This document shows positions 1 to 11,900 of a stretch of 64,000 bases of DNA, piece by piece. Location of the stretch: assembly GCF_016545825.1 (NCBI RefSeq), contig NC_052619.1, positions 4,603,501-4,667,500 on the forward strand. The letters are read 5' to 3'. Below the pieces are notes generated by a model that did not search any database, was not told the origin of the DNA, and saw only the letters and a list, made by a program, of their open reading frames with translations. Position 1 is the stretch's first letter, and every line of letters starts with the position of its first letter. Made by a program: the position numbers and the translations under genes. The stretch comes from Eucalyptus grandis. Its lineage: Eukaryota; Streptophyta; Magnoliopsida; Myrtales; Myrtaceae.

Positions 1-3000
1 GAGGCAGCAAAGCGGATTAACCAGGAGATTGAAAAGCTTTGGCGGCAAGAGGAAATGTTTTGGGGTATGCGCTCAAGAATCAACTAGTTAAAATGGAGTG
101 ACAGAAATACAAAATTTTTCCATGCAACAACTATCCAGAGAAGAAATAGAAACAAAATTACCTTACTAAAGAATGCAGCAGATGAATGGGTGCAAGAAGA
201 TCAGCCTTTAAAGGAGATGACAACAACTTTCTTCAAAAACCTATACTCGTTAGTGGGAGCTCGCAATTTTCAGCCTGTCATACAACAAATACCAACCACA
301 GTGGATGAAATGATGAACCCAAGGTTAGTAAAATCTGTCACAATGGAGGAGATTACTGATGCAATGCAGCAATTAGGAGCTAACAAAGCTCCAGGTTCGG
401 ATGGGCTTAATGGGCTGTTTTACCGAAATCATTGGCCAGATATAAGTTAGGGAATTTTCAGCGAGGTGCATAATTTTTTTGAAACAGGACACTTGAACCC
501 CAACATGAACAGAACCCAAATCACCCTCATTCCCAAAGTCCCAAACCTTGAAAAGCTTGAACAATTTCGCCCTATCAGCCTGTGCAATTTTGTATACAAA
601 ATCATATCCAAAGTAATGACAAATAGACTAAAACCTTTACTACCAAGCCTTATTGCTGAAGAACAAAGTGCATTTATTGGGGAGCGACAAATGCAGGACA
701 ATATATTGATTGTACATGAGGTATTACATAAGTTGCGAACTCGGGAGAGGAAGAGCAAGTTCCAAGCTGTCTTAATGCTTGATATGCAAAAAGCATATGA
801 CTGAATTGAATGGGACTTCCTACAAGCATACTTGACTAAGATGGGATTTTGTGATCAGTGGGTGCAATGGGTGATGCAATGTGTGTCCACGGTTTCATTC
901 AGCATCAACTTCAATGGCGATCCTCTACCTTTTTTCAAGCCCACCAAAGGAATTCGATAAGGTGATCCACTCTCCCCTTATCTATTTATTTTAGTGGCCA
1001 ATGTCCCACCTAATGAAACAAGCATTTATGGATGGTACTCTAAGAGGAATTAAACTAAACAGCAGCTGCCCTACTTTATCGCACTTGCTCTTTACGGATG
1101 ATTCTATATTCTTCCTACATGGCACTGTATTAGAATGTCAGAATTTGGTAGCTATCCTACATCAATATTGCTTCGTAATAGGACAGGCTATTAATCTAAA
1201 CAAATCAAGAATCCATTTTAGCAAAAGCTGTCCACCGAATCTGAGAGGAAATATGGTTGAAGTGCTAAGAGTCCCAAAAATAGATAAAATAGGGAAGTAC
1301 TTAGGTATTCCTTCGGATTGGGGAGGCTAAAAAAAGACATATTTGCATGGATTCTTGCAAGAGTAAATATGAAGTTTGAGAGTTGGAAGGATAACTTGCA
1401 GTCCAAAACAGGCAAGGAGATATTGATTAAATCAGTGGTGCGGGCTATTCCATGATATGCAATGTCCATTTTCAAAATCCCCGTGTCAATCTGCAAAGCT
1501 ATTGAAAAGAAAATTGCAAATTTTTGGTAGCGGAATAGCAACAAAGCTGCTGGAATTCATTGGAAAAAATGGGAAAAATTAAAACTTAGGAAGGAGGAAG
1601 GAGGTCTTGGCTTTAAAGATCTCCTAGCTTTCAACAAGGTGATGTTAGGTAAGCAAGCATGGCACATTTCTTAACAACCTTCTTCGCTTCTAAATCAAAT
1701 AATGAAGGGCCTCTACTATCCACAAAGTGATTTTTGGAAAGCTGGAAAAGGTTCCAGACCTTCATGGGGATGGCAAAGCATTGTCTTGGGGAGAGACTTG
1801 ATTGCTCCTCAAGTTATGTGGACCGTTGGCAATGGACAGACTATTTCGATTAGGGAAGATAAATGGTTAAAAAGTGGAACTATTGGTGGGCCAGCGACAA
1901 GACATGAGCCAGAGAAAGTGGGTGCATTAATAGAACAAAGGGATGGGAAATGGAATGAGGAAATGTTACGATTATTGTTTGATGACCAAATAGTTAAAGA
2001 AATCCTTGCAACTCCTATAAGATTACCTTCTACAGCAGATAAAATGGTGTGGATGAGCAACAAAGCAGGGGTCTACTCGGTGAAAAGCGGCTATCTCTAC
2101 AATAGAAATCAAGCAGCTAACCCAATAACCACAACAGCATCTTCCTCTCACCATACAAAGACAGATCTCTGGAAATTTATTTGGAAATCTAACACTCTAC
2201 CTAGAGTTAAATAGTTTCTTTGGAATGCTTGCCAAAATGCAATACCTACAATGGACAATTTGCGTAGGAGGAGAATTGTACCTGATCCACTATGCCCAAT
2301 TTGTAAAAAGGAAGCCGAAACCATCGAACATGCTTTATTGCTCTGCCCTTGGACAGTCAAGTTATGGTGAGCTAGTTATCAAGACTCGGGTTAACACGAC
2401 TCGACGAATGGCTATACTTGAAAAAAGAAGACCTAAGCAATGACAAAAATTCGACCTCATTGCCACTACTATGTGGTGCATTTGGAAAGATCGGAACCGG
2501 TTTGTTTTCGAACATCACCCCCTGTATCCACATCAGACCCTGTCCAAATCAATAGCTCTAAATGAGAACTACACAACCTGCAACAACAAGAAAATAGCAA
2601 CAAAGAAAAATGACACCCACACGCATCAATGGCAACCACTGCACTCGGACGCTCTGAGCATCAATATCGACGCTTCCTTTGTCTGGGATGCAGGCACACC
2701 ACTAGATCTGGAGAAGATCAGCCAAGTGGATGAGAACAAAACAACACCTAGAGACGTGGCCAAGAACAGGGGTGCCCTCGACGATTCCTTTGTCTGGGAT
2801 GAAGGTGAAGCACCGGATCTGGAGGAGAGTAGAGAAGTGGCCGAGAACAGAATAACACCAGCTCTTGAGGAAGATGGAGAAGTGGCTGAGAATAGGGGTG
2901 CCTTCGACGCTTTTGTCTGGGATGAAGGCACAGCACTAGATCTAGAGGAGATCAGAGAAGTGGCCGAGAAGAGAACAACACCAGCTCTTGAGGAAGATAG

Positions 3001-3395
3001 AGAAGTGGTCAAGAATAGGGGTGCCTTCGATGTCTCCTCTGTCCGAAATGCAAGCGCATCACCAAATCCGGAGGAGCATAGCGATGTGGCAACCAAAGCT
3101 AACAGATCAACACCGGATCTGGGGGGAAAATAGAGTAGGAACGAGAACAGTGGTCGCCATTGCTTGTATCTCGCCATGATTCTCGAGGCGCCCGGTGGAC
3201 GAATTTTCCAGGATGGTCGCCGCCTCCTCAGCTGAACAAGCGGAAGCCATAGCTCTCTTGGAAACCCTAGATTTCCTCTCCAACAGCTCGAACAGAACTC
3301 TCCAAGTACAATCTAACTGCTTGCTACTCATGCAAGCAATTCAGGAAGAGACAAAACCAAGCTGGGAAGTGGCAGGGCCGGTGAACCGGATCTGA
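1..3395 (+). pseudogene. LINE ORF2 remnant: reverse transcriptase, zinc-binding domain, RNase H
   Basis: Broken polyprotein that once did target-primed reverse transcription. From position 1 the reading matches the LINE linker ahead of the RT (LWRQEEMFWG, then TKFFHAT). RT blocks follow: NKAPGSDGLNG near 380-415, RPISLCNF near 570, EEQSAFIG near 657, then MLDMQKAYD just before a TGA at 802-804. The catalytic FADD box appears as LLFTDDSIFF near 1090, so the first residue of the box is changed but both Asp are kept. The zinc-binding part reads CPICKKEAETIEHALLLCPW near 2290-2360. RNase H starts with INIDASF near 2660 and resumes with AEQAEAIALLE near 3230. In-frame stops lie near 89, 450, 804, 960, 1330, 1457 and 2214, so it cannot be translated. 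Between the two RNase H pieces lies a tandem expansion listed separately. Confidence 0.9.
2660..3125 (+). repeat. In-frame tandem repeat expanded inside the LINE RNase H domain
   Basis: About four units start at 2678, 2789, 2912 and 3038 (spacings 111, 123 and 126 nt, all multiples of three). Each unit encodes FVWD(A/E)G, then an acidic stretch such as DLEEIREVAE and a closing NRGAFD. The unit begins in the first strand of the RNase H fold, so the expansion interrupts the domain. The frame stays open for 220 codons although the surrounding ORF is full of stops. Confidence 0.85.
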
Positions 3396-3639
3396 GAAAA
3401 AATTAAACTATTTTCAGGCCTCTCCTTGGCCCACCGCAACAGACGCCAACAAGCCTCGCCGACTGGATTGCAAGAGCCCAAAGAGCAAACTATCTCCCTC
3501 AAAACTGGGTAACCAACCCCCTGATAGCCTTAATCGATTTACTATGTGCCGATGTTTCTGATGTAATTGCTCCGAACTTATCTAAGTAAATGAATAGATA
3601 TTGCACTTTCAACCAAAAAAAAATATCCCCTAAAAAAAA

Positions 3640-5060
3640 TTCATTAAATGTGACAATTTGCTAATATAGATAAGGATTAAGTCTAGCGACAGTGAGAGGT
3701 CCATACGAGGCACGTTTGTTGAAAAGGGAATATGTGCGCTGACTGGTTGGGCTTCTATGCATTTCGCAATCGCCGATAAGCTTCTCATAGGCCTACTCTT
3801 ACATCGGATTCAGTTTTCTTACTCAGGGGAGGTTAAGTTGGAGTTGTTTATCCTAGACAATGTGCTTCTTAAGAGATGCAATAAATCGAACAAATTGGAA
3901 CCATTGAGCGTGGTCACCCAGTGATAAAGGAGTCATATTTTTTCATAAGATGACAAATTCGAGTTATGTTATAAGCCGATCTCTAGCCAGCTTGTGTCTT
4001 GGGTATTTATTATTTAGGATTAATACCACGAAAAACCTTAAACTTGTACACTTATAATAAATTTATCTCAAACTATGCATATTAAAGACCCCAGACTACT
4101 ATGCTCGTGATAAATTTACCCAAAACTATTTTGTTGACAACAAAAAGACCTCAAACTGGTATATTTATGATCAATTTACCCACTGTTAGTTTCGGTTATA
4201 TTAGATTAATACTATGAAGAATCACAAATTGGTACATTAGATCTAATAAACGAAGGGTAAAACTCCAAACTGTTACACCCATCAACTATCATGTGTCATT
4301 TAACTCAGCAATTTCATTGACAAATTTAATGGAAACTAATGGAGGATAAATTTGTCATAGTCATACTAGTTTGGGTATTTTATTCATAAAAAAAAAAAAT
4401 TTTAGGTAAATTTGTTATAGGTGTATTAGTTTAGAGTTTTTCATTATACGAACTCAATTATCTAAACTTCTTCTCTTCTAAGACGTCAGCAGGTCGATGG
4501 TATTGGGTTCATACACCTATACCATGGATTAGTGGGTTCGTTACTTTTTCACTATCTTATTTGATTTTAAGAGAATTAAAGGAGGTCATGCTAAATTAGA
4601 GCAAATTTGAGATCTCCCGCTTTCTTTATAAAAAATTAAAGTATTTTCGAAATATATCATTCCTATCGGTTTAAGCCAAATAAGAATATACAAGATGTTG
4701 TGAATGTCATATTTTTACTTAAATAGATAAGATTCAGTATGCGATGATCAGGAGCATGAAACATAGATATTGAAATTTGGCGAAAAGGCATAGGGATATC
4801 AATTCAATAAACAATCGATTGACAGCTTTCCTATGCCGGGCATGACCTCGAAGGAGGTTCCTTTGGAGAAATCTTGCTCACCGCTATCTCTTCGATGTCA
4901 CTTCCTCCTGAAAACGTGCACTTAATTAGTTAGTCTCCAATTCAGACCTTATTATCTCCAACATTTTAATTCTAAAAGAACATTACTTGCGAAATGTGAA
5001 ATCGATTTCTTTTCTATCCCTTATAATCGCTTCTCTCAAAACTAATCGTTCTTAATAATG
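3640..5060. repeat. Host segmental repeat, copy A
   Basis: Non-coding sequence shared with copies B, C and D. It contains the modules starting GTGACAATTTGCTAATATAG (3650), TTCATACACCTATACCATG (about 4508), the CTAAATTAGA block (about 4590) and the AACGTGCACTTAATTAG block (about 4911). The same modules occur in the same order in copy C. The LINE abuts its left side and a MITE interrupts it at 4014-4450. No protein is recognisable. The copies look like duplicated flanks of a gene family whose coding parts are not in this window; that is inference. Confidence 0.8.
4014..4450. mobile_element. MITE-like insertion with imperfect terminal inverted repeats
   Basis: About 435 bp present in copy A and absent from copy C, where TATTTATTAT (9321-9330) runs straight into TAAACTTCTCTTC. 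Its ends are inverted: AATACCACGAAAAACC on the left against the reverse complement of the right end near 4448, extending for about 45 bp with mismatches. It is AT-rich and has no coding potential, which fits a non-autonomous DNA transposon. The superfamily was not determined. Confidence 0.65.
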
Positions 5061-5860
5061 ATCCGGTTCACCCATGTTTTGTGTTTTCCCATTTAGTATG
5101 TGTTTCACCGGTTTTGTTTCTACAACGAAATATATTTCACCAAATGATATGTTTTGGTTTTTATTAGAGGAGACACAGGTTCCATGCTGAATCCGGCTAG
5201 AGGATCGAAATGTAAATGTTATTTCCAATCTTCACATTACAACATTGACAATTGATGACTCACTAACTTCCACCTCTGGTTCTAAACTATGTAGGAATTT
5301 AATCAACGACACAGCTTAGGGATGGTTCTATGCAAAGCTGGAATTTAATCAATACCAATGCTCCTGGATAGGAAACACAATGTCGAAATTTAATCAATGA
5401 CGCTGCACCAAGATGTAGATACTCACCGAAATCTAATCGATGACGGGAATCTGGAAACTACAGCTATGAATCTAAAGTGTGATCAAGTAAAAATAAAATA
5501 AAAGCATTTGATGTGTTGTTCGGGAGGCTCTTTGTTGGATGACTCATTATATTTATAGAACAATTTAGTAACCGTCGACAATTACTCCTTCCTTAATAAC
5601 CGTCTTTGACCTTTTCGCACATTCCTCTGACTTCCTACTTTTCTCTATAATTGCCTTGATTGTGCCGTATTGCTCTTGATTCATCGATAGCGGTTGCATG
5701 ACTTGGTTTCTGAAAGTAATTGTTCCTTGACTCTGCGTGGTCTTTTACACATTCGATTATTTCCACTCAAATTTCAGTGTCAATACTGCTGCATTATTCT
5801 AATATCTGGACACGCGGTAATTCCTTCCCTTACCGTTGAACTATATACTTCCATTCATAA
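5061..5860. other. Non-coding stretch with a short degenerate minisatellite
   Basis: No gene is recognised. Between about 5293 and 5445 the phrase AATTTAATCAATGACG and variants recurs four times at 41-47 nt spacing (near 5295, 5341, 5388 and 5429). A 65-codon open frame at 5694 has no recognisable features. Confidence 0.5.
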
Positions 5861-6308
5861 GAGAGAGTTACAAGAGGTCACACTAAATTAGATCAAATTT
5901 GAGATCTCATGCTTTCTCTGAAAAACTTTGAAGTATGTTCGAAATAAACCATTCCTATCCGTTCGAGCCAAATAAGAATATACCAAATATTGTGAATATC
6001 ATTCTTTACCTAAATAGATAAGACTTGACATGCGGTGATCGGGAGCATGAAATAAAGATATTGAGATTCAACAAAAACGCATAGGGATATCAATTTGAAG
6101 AACAATCAATTTACATTCTTTCCATTTGCAGGGTATTCAAAGAAATCATTTGAGCTCCACGATGGAAAACCCTAATCAACCATGGAGAGCATAGAAAGCG
6201 AATTATTCTTTTCTAAATAACACCAACAAATGTTAGGAGCAATCGAACAGAAAATTAATAATCGAAAATCACTTGAAAGATTCCCCATGGAAGGCATGGC
6301 CTCTAAGA

Positions 6309-7417
6309 TAGGGGTGTCGGAACCAAACCGAAATCCGAACTGAACCGAACTGAAAAATTCGGTTTTTTCAGTTCGGTTCAGTTCTCATTAAAAACCAATA
6401 TTTTTTTTATTGGTTCGGTTTTTATCAGTTAACTGAACCGAACCGAACTACAAATCGATAAAATCAAACCATTAAAAATTCGATTCTGAGCTGAGAGCAA
6501 GTAGAGACCGCACGCCCGATATCGCCATAGAACCTGTCGGAGGACGCATCCAGATGCTCCAAGGCAGAGCAATCTCCGAGGGAAGGCACGCTCACGGAGA
6601 TGTTGTTCTGGGATATGTCCAAGTACTGCAACTTGTTGCAGCCCGAGACATCCACATCCCCAGTCAACTTGTTCCCTCTCAGGGACAGGTGAGTCATGGC
6701 ACCGCATCCGCCGGACAAAACCCAGGAAACATTGACATTAGACCCAGAAATCTTGTTAAAGGAAAGGTCAAGAACCTGCAAACTCTCGAGCCCCTTGAGG
6801 CCGGTGGTGCTTTCTTGTCCGGAGTTGTTGAGGTTGTTGCCAGAAAAGTTGAGGACTTTGAGGTTCTGGCAAGGACCCAAGCTGGCGATACCCGAGATTT
6901 GGCCGGACAAGGCGTTCCCGGATAGATCTTGGCTTGCTCAGGACCGCACTACATTTGGATCCGGGTGGGAAGGCCAGAGCGCCGCCGATGTTGGTGGCAG
7001 TCAGAGACAGAGACTCCAAGGACCCCAGAGTCAGGAGATGGGAAGAAACAGAGCGAAAGTGAGCGCTCAAGCGGAGGTTGGCGAGCTCAATGGAGGCCAC
7101 GCGGGAGGACTTGCATGAGACGCCGGCGAAGGTGCAGAGGACGACAACGACGAAGCAGTAGCAGCAGCAGCTCGGTGAAGAGAGAGGAAGAGGAGAGGGA
7201 ATAGCAAGAGAGAGAGGCAATCTTGCCTAACAAAATATACGCGACTCAGTTCTTGTCTAATTCAAAGATTAGGTTAAGAGGGTTTTTAATGAGCTACGAA
7301 AAAAGAAAACGAGAAAAAAAAAACCGAAAACCAAAAGCTGAAAATCAAAAACCGAAAAACCAAACCGAGTCGGTTCGGGTCTCATTCGGTTCAGTTTGGA
7401 AGCTGGTTCAGTTCGGA
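6309..7417. mobile_element. hAT-like non-autonomous element carrying a BRI1 gene fragment
   Basis: The element starts TAGGGGTGTCGG and is rich at both ends in ACCGAAC/GTTCGGT words. It is flanked by CTCTAAGA (6301-6308) and CTCTAAGG (7418-7425), an almost perfect 8-bp target duplication as expected for hAT transposons. The empty site survives in copy A near 4845 (GCATGACCTCGAAGGAGG). The right terminal repeat seen in the sister element at 61972-62846 (GACACCCCT) is missing here, so this copy can no longer move by itself. Its interior is a captured exon piece of a host gene in antisense orientation. Confidence 0.8.
6464..7220 (-). pseudogene. BRI1: Captured fragment of a BRI1-like brassinosteroid receptor (N-terminal LRRs)
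   Basis: BRI1 is a plasma-membrane LRR receptor kinase that binds brassinosteroids. Only the beginning of the extracellular domain is present: a hydrophobic leader, the Cys cap (CTFAGVSCK), GLESL-type LRRs, then FSGNNLN, LQVLDLSFNKISGSNV, LRGNKLTGDVDVSGC, LGDCSALEHLD and GDIGRAVSTC. The order and the GDVDVS-C, LGDCSALxHLD and RA(V/I)STC phrases match BRI1 rather than a generic LRR protein. It corresponds to roughly the first 260 residues. A single-base frameshift lies near 6928-6932, and there is no island domain, transmembrane segment or kinase. It lies wholly inside the hAT-like element, so it is transposon cargo and not a local gene. Confidence 0.8.
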
Positions 7418-8060
7418 CTCTAAGGAAGGAGCTTCGAAAGGCTATGCTCACGGTAATGTTGACCGTCCTTTTGGGTTGACTTGGACTAGTAGAAATTTTG
7501 CTCACCGCCATCTTTTCCATATTGCTTCCTCCCGAAAACACGCATTTTAGTTAGTCTCCAATTTAGACATATTGTCTTCAAAATTTGAATTCTAAAAGAA
7601 CATCACTTGCAAATTATGAAATCGATTTTTTTGTATCCCCTTACAATCGCTTCTCTCAAAAGCGATTGTTCTTAATCAGTAGGTTGGCATTTTGTCCGGT
7701 CAATCCATGATTTCTGTTTTCTCATTTTGCATGCATCTATGGGGATAAAAAGCACTACCCTTATTGATCGGGCGGGCGGCAGCAACTTTTGAAGAGATAA
7801 TCGTATGAGATGAAAAGACCAGGAAAAGAAGGAAGACGAGAGAGGTCTTGTGAAGCATAGTTCTTTCTCTCATCGATGTATGGTCGTACAGTGTACCCTT
7901 TGACTATATGATTCCAAAATGAATGAGTATACAGTGAATCAATGAGAGTGCCATATATAACAATGTCGACCACATGGAGTTAACGATAAGCCGCCGTTTA
8001 TTATGGTTCAAAACTCTCGCCGTGCTTGAAAACATGGATGAGGGACGACTGCCAACAACA

Positions 8061-8944
8061 AAACATAAGCTTCGAGAAACGGTCCGAGAGGCTTCTCAAA
8101 ACTCACCCAATAAAAGGAGACTAATATGCGGACAAAAAACAAAAACGCGAGTTATATGTCCGATGCGCTATTTTTCGAAAAGAAAGGAAAACAATGCCCC
8201 TCCATGTTTTCCAAGTCGAATGGCTAAGCTCATGTTTTGTTAGTGACAGTCATCGTTTACTTGTATCAAGGCAAGACTGACTTCTTTATAAGTCAATTCT
8301 GGTTTAAGTAACGTTGATCGTAATATTGGCCTTCTTAGTTGACCATATCAAAGGTGGTGGACCCTCCCTAAGGATAGAGAGAAAAGTCAAAGTCAACAAA
8401 AAGAGAAAAAGAGGGCACGTTCGGCAATAAGGAGACCGAGAGATTGCTCGATCGAGAAATAGAAAAACAAAGGAGAGAGAGAAGGAAAGAAAGAAGAAGA
8501 ATAAAGGGAAAGAGGGATTTCACGTACGCATCACGGAGGCTTTGTCAAGTCGGATCAACTACTTAGCTTGCACTCTTCATTCTTTTGATTGGAGAGGCTT
8601 TTGGAATTAGGGCTTACTGTTGGGGGCTAACAATACAACTTAGATCATTTGATAATTATAAAAAAAAAAAATTGCAGTATATAACAAATTAAACTTCAAA
8701 TATCGACAGAAACAGATCATAGAAATCAAGTGCGTGTGTTATTGTTTAACAGGTTATGATGATTACAAACATATAATGCTAATACCAAAAAGATAGAAAA
8801 TATCGCAAATCCGCCCAAGTGCAAAATGGAAGGACGAGCATGAACAAACAAATACGAAGTTCAATGACCCAGTTGCATGAAAAAAAATTCTAAGGACTAC
8901 ACCGCATAAATTGAAAAGTTCAAAAAACCTACGTGCCATTATCC
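8061..8944. other. Non-coding spacer between copies B and C
   Basis: No gene recognised. It contains a purine-rich stretch (about 8380-8520) and an A-run near 8660. Several TTGAC words occur but are not enough to call regulatory sites. Confidence 0.5.
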
Positions 8945-11900
8945 CCCCAAAAAATCGATTGAATGTGACAATTTGCTAATATAGATAAGGATCAGCTCCA
9001 GCCTCAGTGAGAGATGCATTTGCGGCATGTTTGTTGGAAAGTGAATTCGTGCGCCGATAGGTTGGGCATCTATGCTTTTCAAAATCACTAACAAGCTTCT
9101 CATAGGCTTACTCTTACATCGGATTTAGTTTTCTTGTTCAGGGAGGTCAAATTGGAGTTGTTTATCATAGACATTGTGCTTCTTAAGTGATGCAATGAAT
9201 TGAACAAATTGGAACCATCGAGGTGGTAACTCAGTGATAAAGGATTCATATTGTTTTAATGAGATCAGAAATTAGAGTTAAGTCACGAGCGAATCTCTAG
9301 CCAGCTTGTGTCTTGGGCATTTATTATGTAAACTTCTCTTCTAACACATCAGTAGGACAACGGTAATGGGTTCATACACCTATACCATGAGTTTGTGGGT
9401 TCATTAATACTTTTTCACTATCTTTATCTGCTTTCAAGAGAATTACAAGAGGTCACGCTAAATTAGATCAAATTTGAGACGTCCCACTTTCTTTGGAAAA
9501 CTTGTCGCGACCTAAATTTTCAGAGCAATCCTAAAGTTTAGGTTAATGGATTACTAAGTCTGAAGACTTGGCGCGGACCCTCCCAAGTCCTACCAATCGC
9601 GGCTTGATAGAAATTAATCTATTTAAACATGCAATTTTATTCAATTTGGAGCCACCACTAATCAATTAGGGTTGATTAGAAACCCAAATAAAGTATGAGA
9701 GAATACTTTATTTTTACGAACCAGAGATTCAATAGGTCCGGGGACATAGTTACGCTAGATTAATCTAACGCCCTTTCGGTACCTTTTATTTTAATTTTAA
9801 AAATATTTTGCAGGCAATGTTGATTAATTTAAATCTAAGCTATTAACATGCAAATGGTGGTCATGCGGGTGCACAATCAATAAAATAACATTCAATGAAA
9901 AATGCTAATAAAAATGCATGCCCTAAACATGATTTCTAAATGACAAGACACCTAATTTTTCTTCTTTTTTTTTTTAAAAAAAAATGTTAATTATATGCAA
10001 TCTTAATCTAAATTTAATATGCATTGATTTATTTTAATGACATACGAGATGCAATTCATATGGTATTACTTAAGCTTATCACTATATGTATGCAATCTAA
10101 TTTATATAATCCTAAATATGCATGTGCTACGTGATATGGGATGAATGACATGGTATTTCTACATGCATGCTCTTTTATAATTTTTTTTTTATGATAATTC
10201 ATTTTTAATGCATATATGCAACCTATGCTAAATAATGATGATATGAAATGAGATTAATTATGAATTAACCTATTAACTAACCAAGGAAATGATCTTCTTG
10301 TGTTTTCTTTTTAAATGACTTTAAAAGATAATGATGCAATACTAATATTCGGCCTTTTTAATATTAAAAATTACACGACGAGAATATTAAAGCATTAACC
10401 TAAATAAAGCGCAACATGTGGTGCGTACATTATGAAATCTATATAACCTAAATAACATTTTTTGTTTTTGTTTTTTAATTTTTTTTTTTGTGTTTTGGTT
10501 TTATTAAAGGAAAATCATCCTAATTCTACATGAATCTTAAAAAGAAACTAACATACGTTGCTTCAAATGTGAAATGAGTATAAACCTAAATATCTAATAT
10601 GATGCATGATATGTGATGAGCAAATAATAACATGCTAAAATAAAAATCCATCCATGTAAATCAATGGCATTTTAATATGAATCAATGATGCAAAGAAATT
10701 CATGAATTTCGCCATAAAAAGTCGAAATAATCAAAAATCTAACCCGACGTCTCGCGGGTCAATATTTTTATTATCATAACTTAATATGACAAATTTCCTA
10801 ATGATAAAAATAAATCAAAACAAATCAAGTTAGAATATATAAAAAAAAAAAACATGAAATCAAATATCTAGAAAATCACCTAGTCCAACTCACGGTTGGC
10901 TTGAGGAATGGCGAGGAGCAGCTGGTGGTTCGGTGATGGGTTGCCGTTCGGAACAAGGGCTGTCCGTTGGAGCTCCGGCGAGGTTCGGCAGTAACCAGAC
11001 CTGCAGCAAAACAGAGGAGGCAGCAAATGGTCCTGTTCGGGCGTGGAGCCGGCGTCGGGCACAGGCGGTGCGAGGCTCGGACGAACTGCAGCTGACGCGC
11101 AGGCTACTGGCGCGGGCGTCGGGGGTGGAGCAGCGAGGCGTCCGGCGGCTGGGTCGGCGAGTGGAGTGGCAGGGAGCGTGAGCGTTGGTGGCTGTGCTGC
11201 TGCGTGTCAATGGCAAGTCTGGCGAAGCAACGGTGGCGGAGGCGTGATGGTGCTCGGAGTAGTGTCGCGGGGAGCGGGCTGCTGCGATGGAGTTCCGCCG
11301 GTGTTGAGTGATGCTGGAGCAGCGGCGGAGGCGGCGGGTCTGCTCGGAATTGGCTAGGCCGCGGGTTGCAGGGGCTCAGTCGTCGGGGGTGACGAGCGGC
11401 GATGCTGGTGCTCAAGCGAAGCTCCGGTGTATGGACGGAACAAGCGGCGGCCTTGGGCGTGGGGGCTCACGGACGAGTGGCGATGGCCGGCGAGAAAGGT
11501 GCTGTCGAGGAAGATGAACAGTGCGTTGTTCTCCTTTTTTCCTTTTCTTTTGTCTTTTCCTCTTTCTGGCCGCACGTCCTTTCTCACGGGAGAAGTCTTC
11601 TCCCTCTGCTCTCTTTTCCTTATGTTCTCTTTTCCCCTCTGCAGCAAATCAGCAAAAAGGAAAAAGAAACCTGCTCTCTTTCTGATTTTCTATTCCCAAA
11701 GCACCGAAACCCCTCTTCCTTCTCTTCTCACTTTTTTTTGACTTTTTTCTCTTCTTCTTCAGTTTTTTTCCTTTTTCCTTCGACCCAGACGAAGAGAAGC
11801 CCCCCTCCGCTCGGTTCTGAAGCCTCGCATTTTATAGCGAAAGTGCTCAAAGTTGTTGAAGATTTGCAAATATTTGCTCAACCATCCAACAGTAAAAAGG

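Larger units (their letters stand above)
1..3622 (+). mobile_element. Plant L1-type LINE (non-LTR retrotransposon), 5' end outside the window
   Basis: The order reverse transcriptase, RVT zinc-binding region, RNase H and a 3' UTR ending in an A-run (about 3613-3621) is that of plant L1-type LINEs. The 5' part (ORF1 and endonuclease) is off the left edge. The right junction can be placed because host copy C at about 8945 contains the same flanking sequence (from TATCCCC onward) without the LINE. No target duplication can be tested because the left end is missing. Many stops show that it is dead. Confidence 0.9.
5860..8060. repeat. Host segmental repeat, copy B (interrupted 6309-7417)
   Basis: Same family as copies A, C and D. 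The left part (5860-6308) holds the GGTCACACTAAATTAGATC block, the ATAGATAAGACTTGACATGC block and the GGAGCAATCGAACAGAAAA block. The right part (7418-8060) holds the block around CTCACCGCCATC (7501), GCTTCTCTCAAAAGCGATTG (7651) and ACAATGTCGACCACATGGAG (7960). The interruption is an hAT-like element flanked by CTCTAAG(A/G). Confidence 0.8.

Noticed and set aside
6554..7204. Plus-strand open frames of 91-140 codons
   Set aside because: They are antisense shadows of the captured BRI1 fragment.
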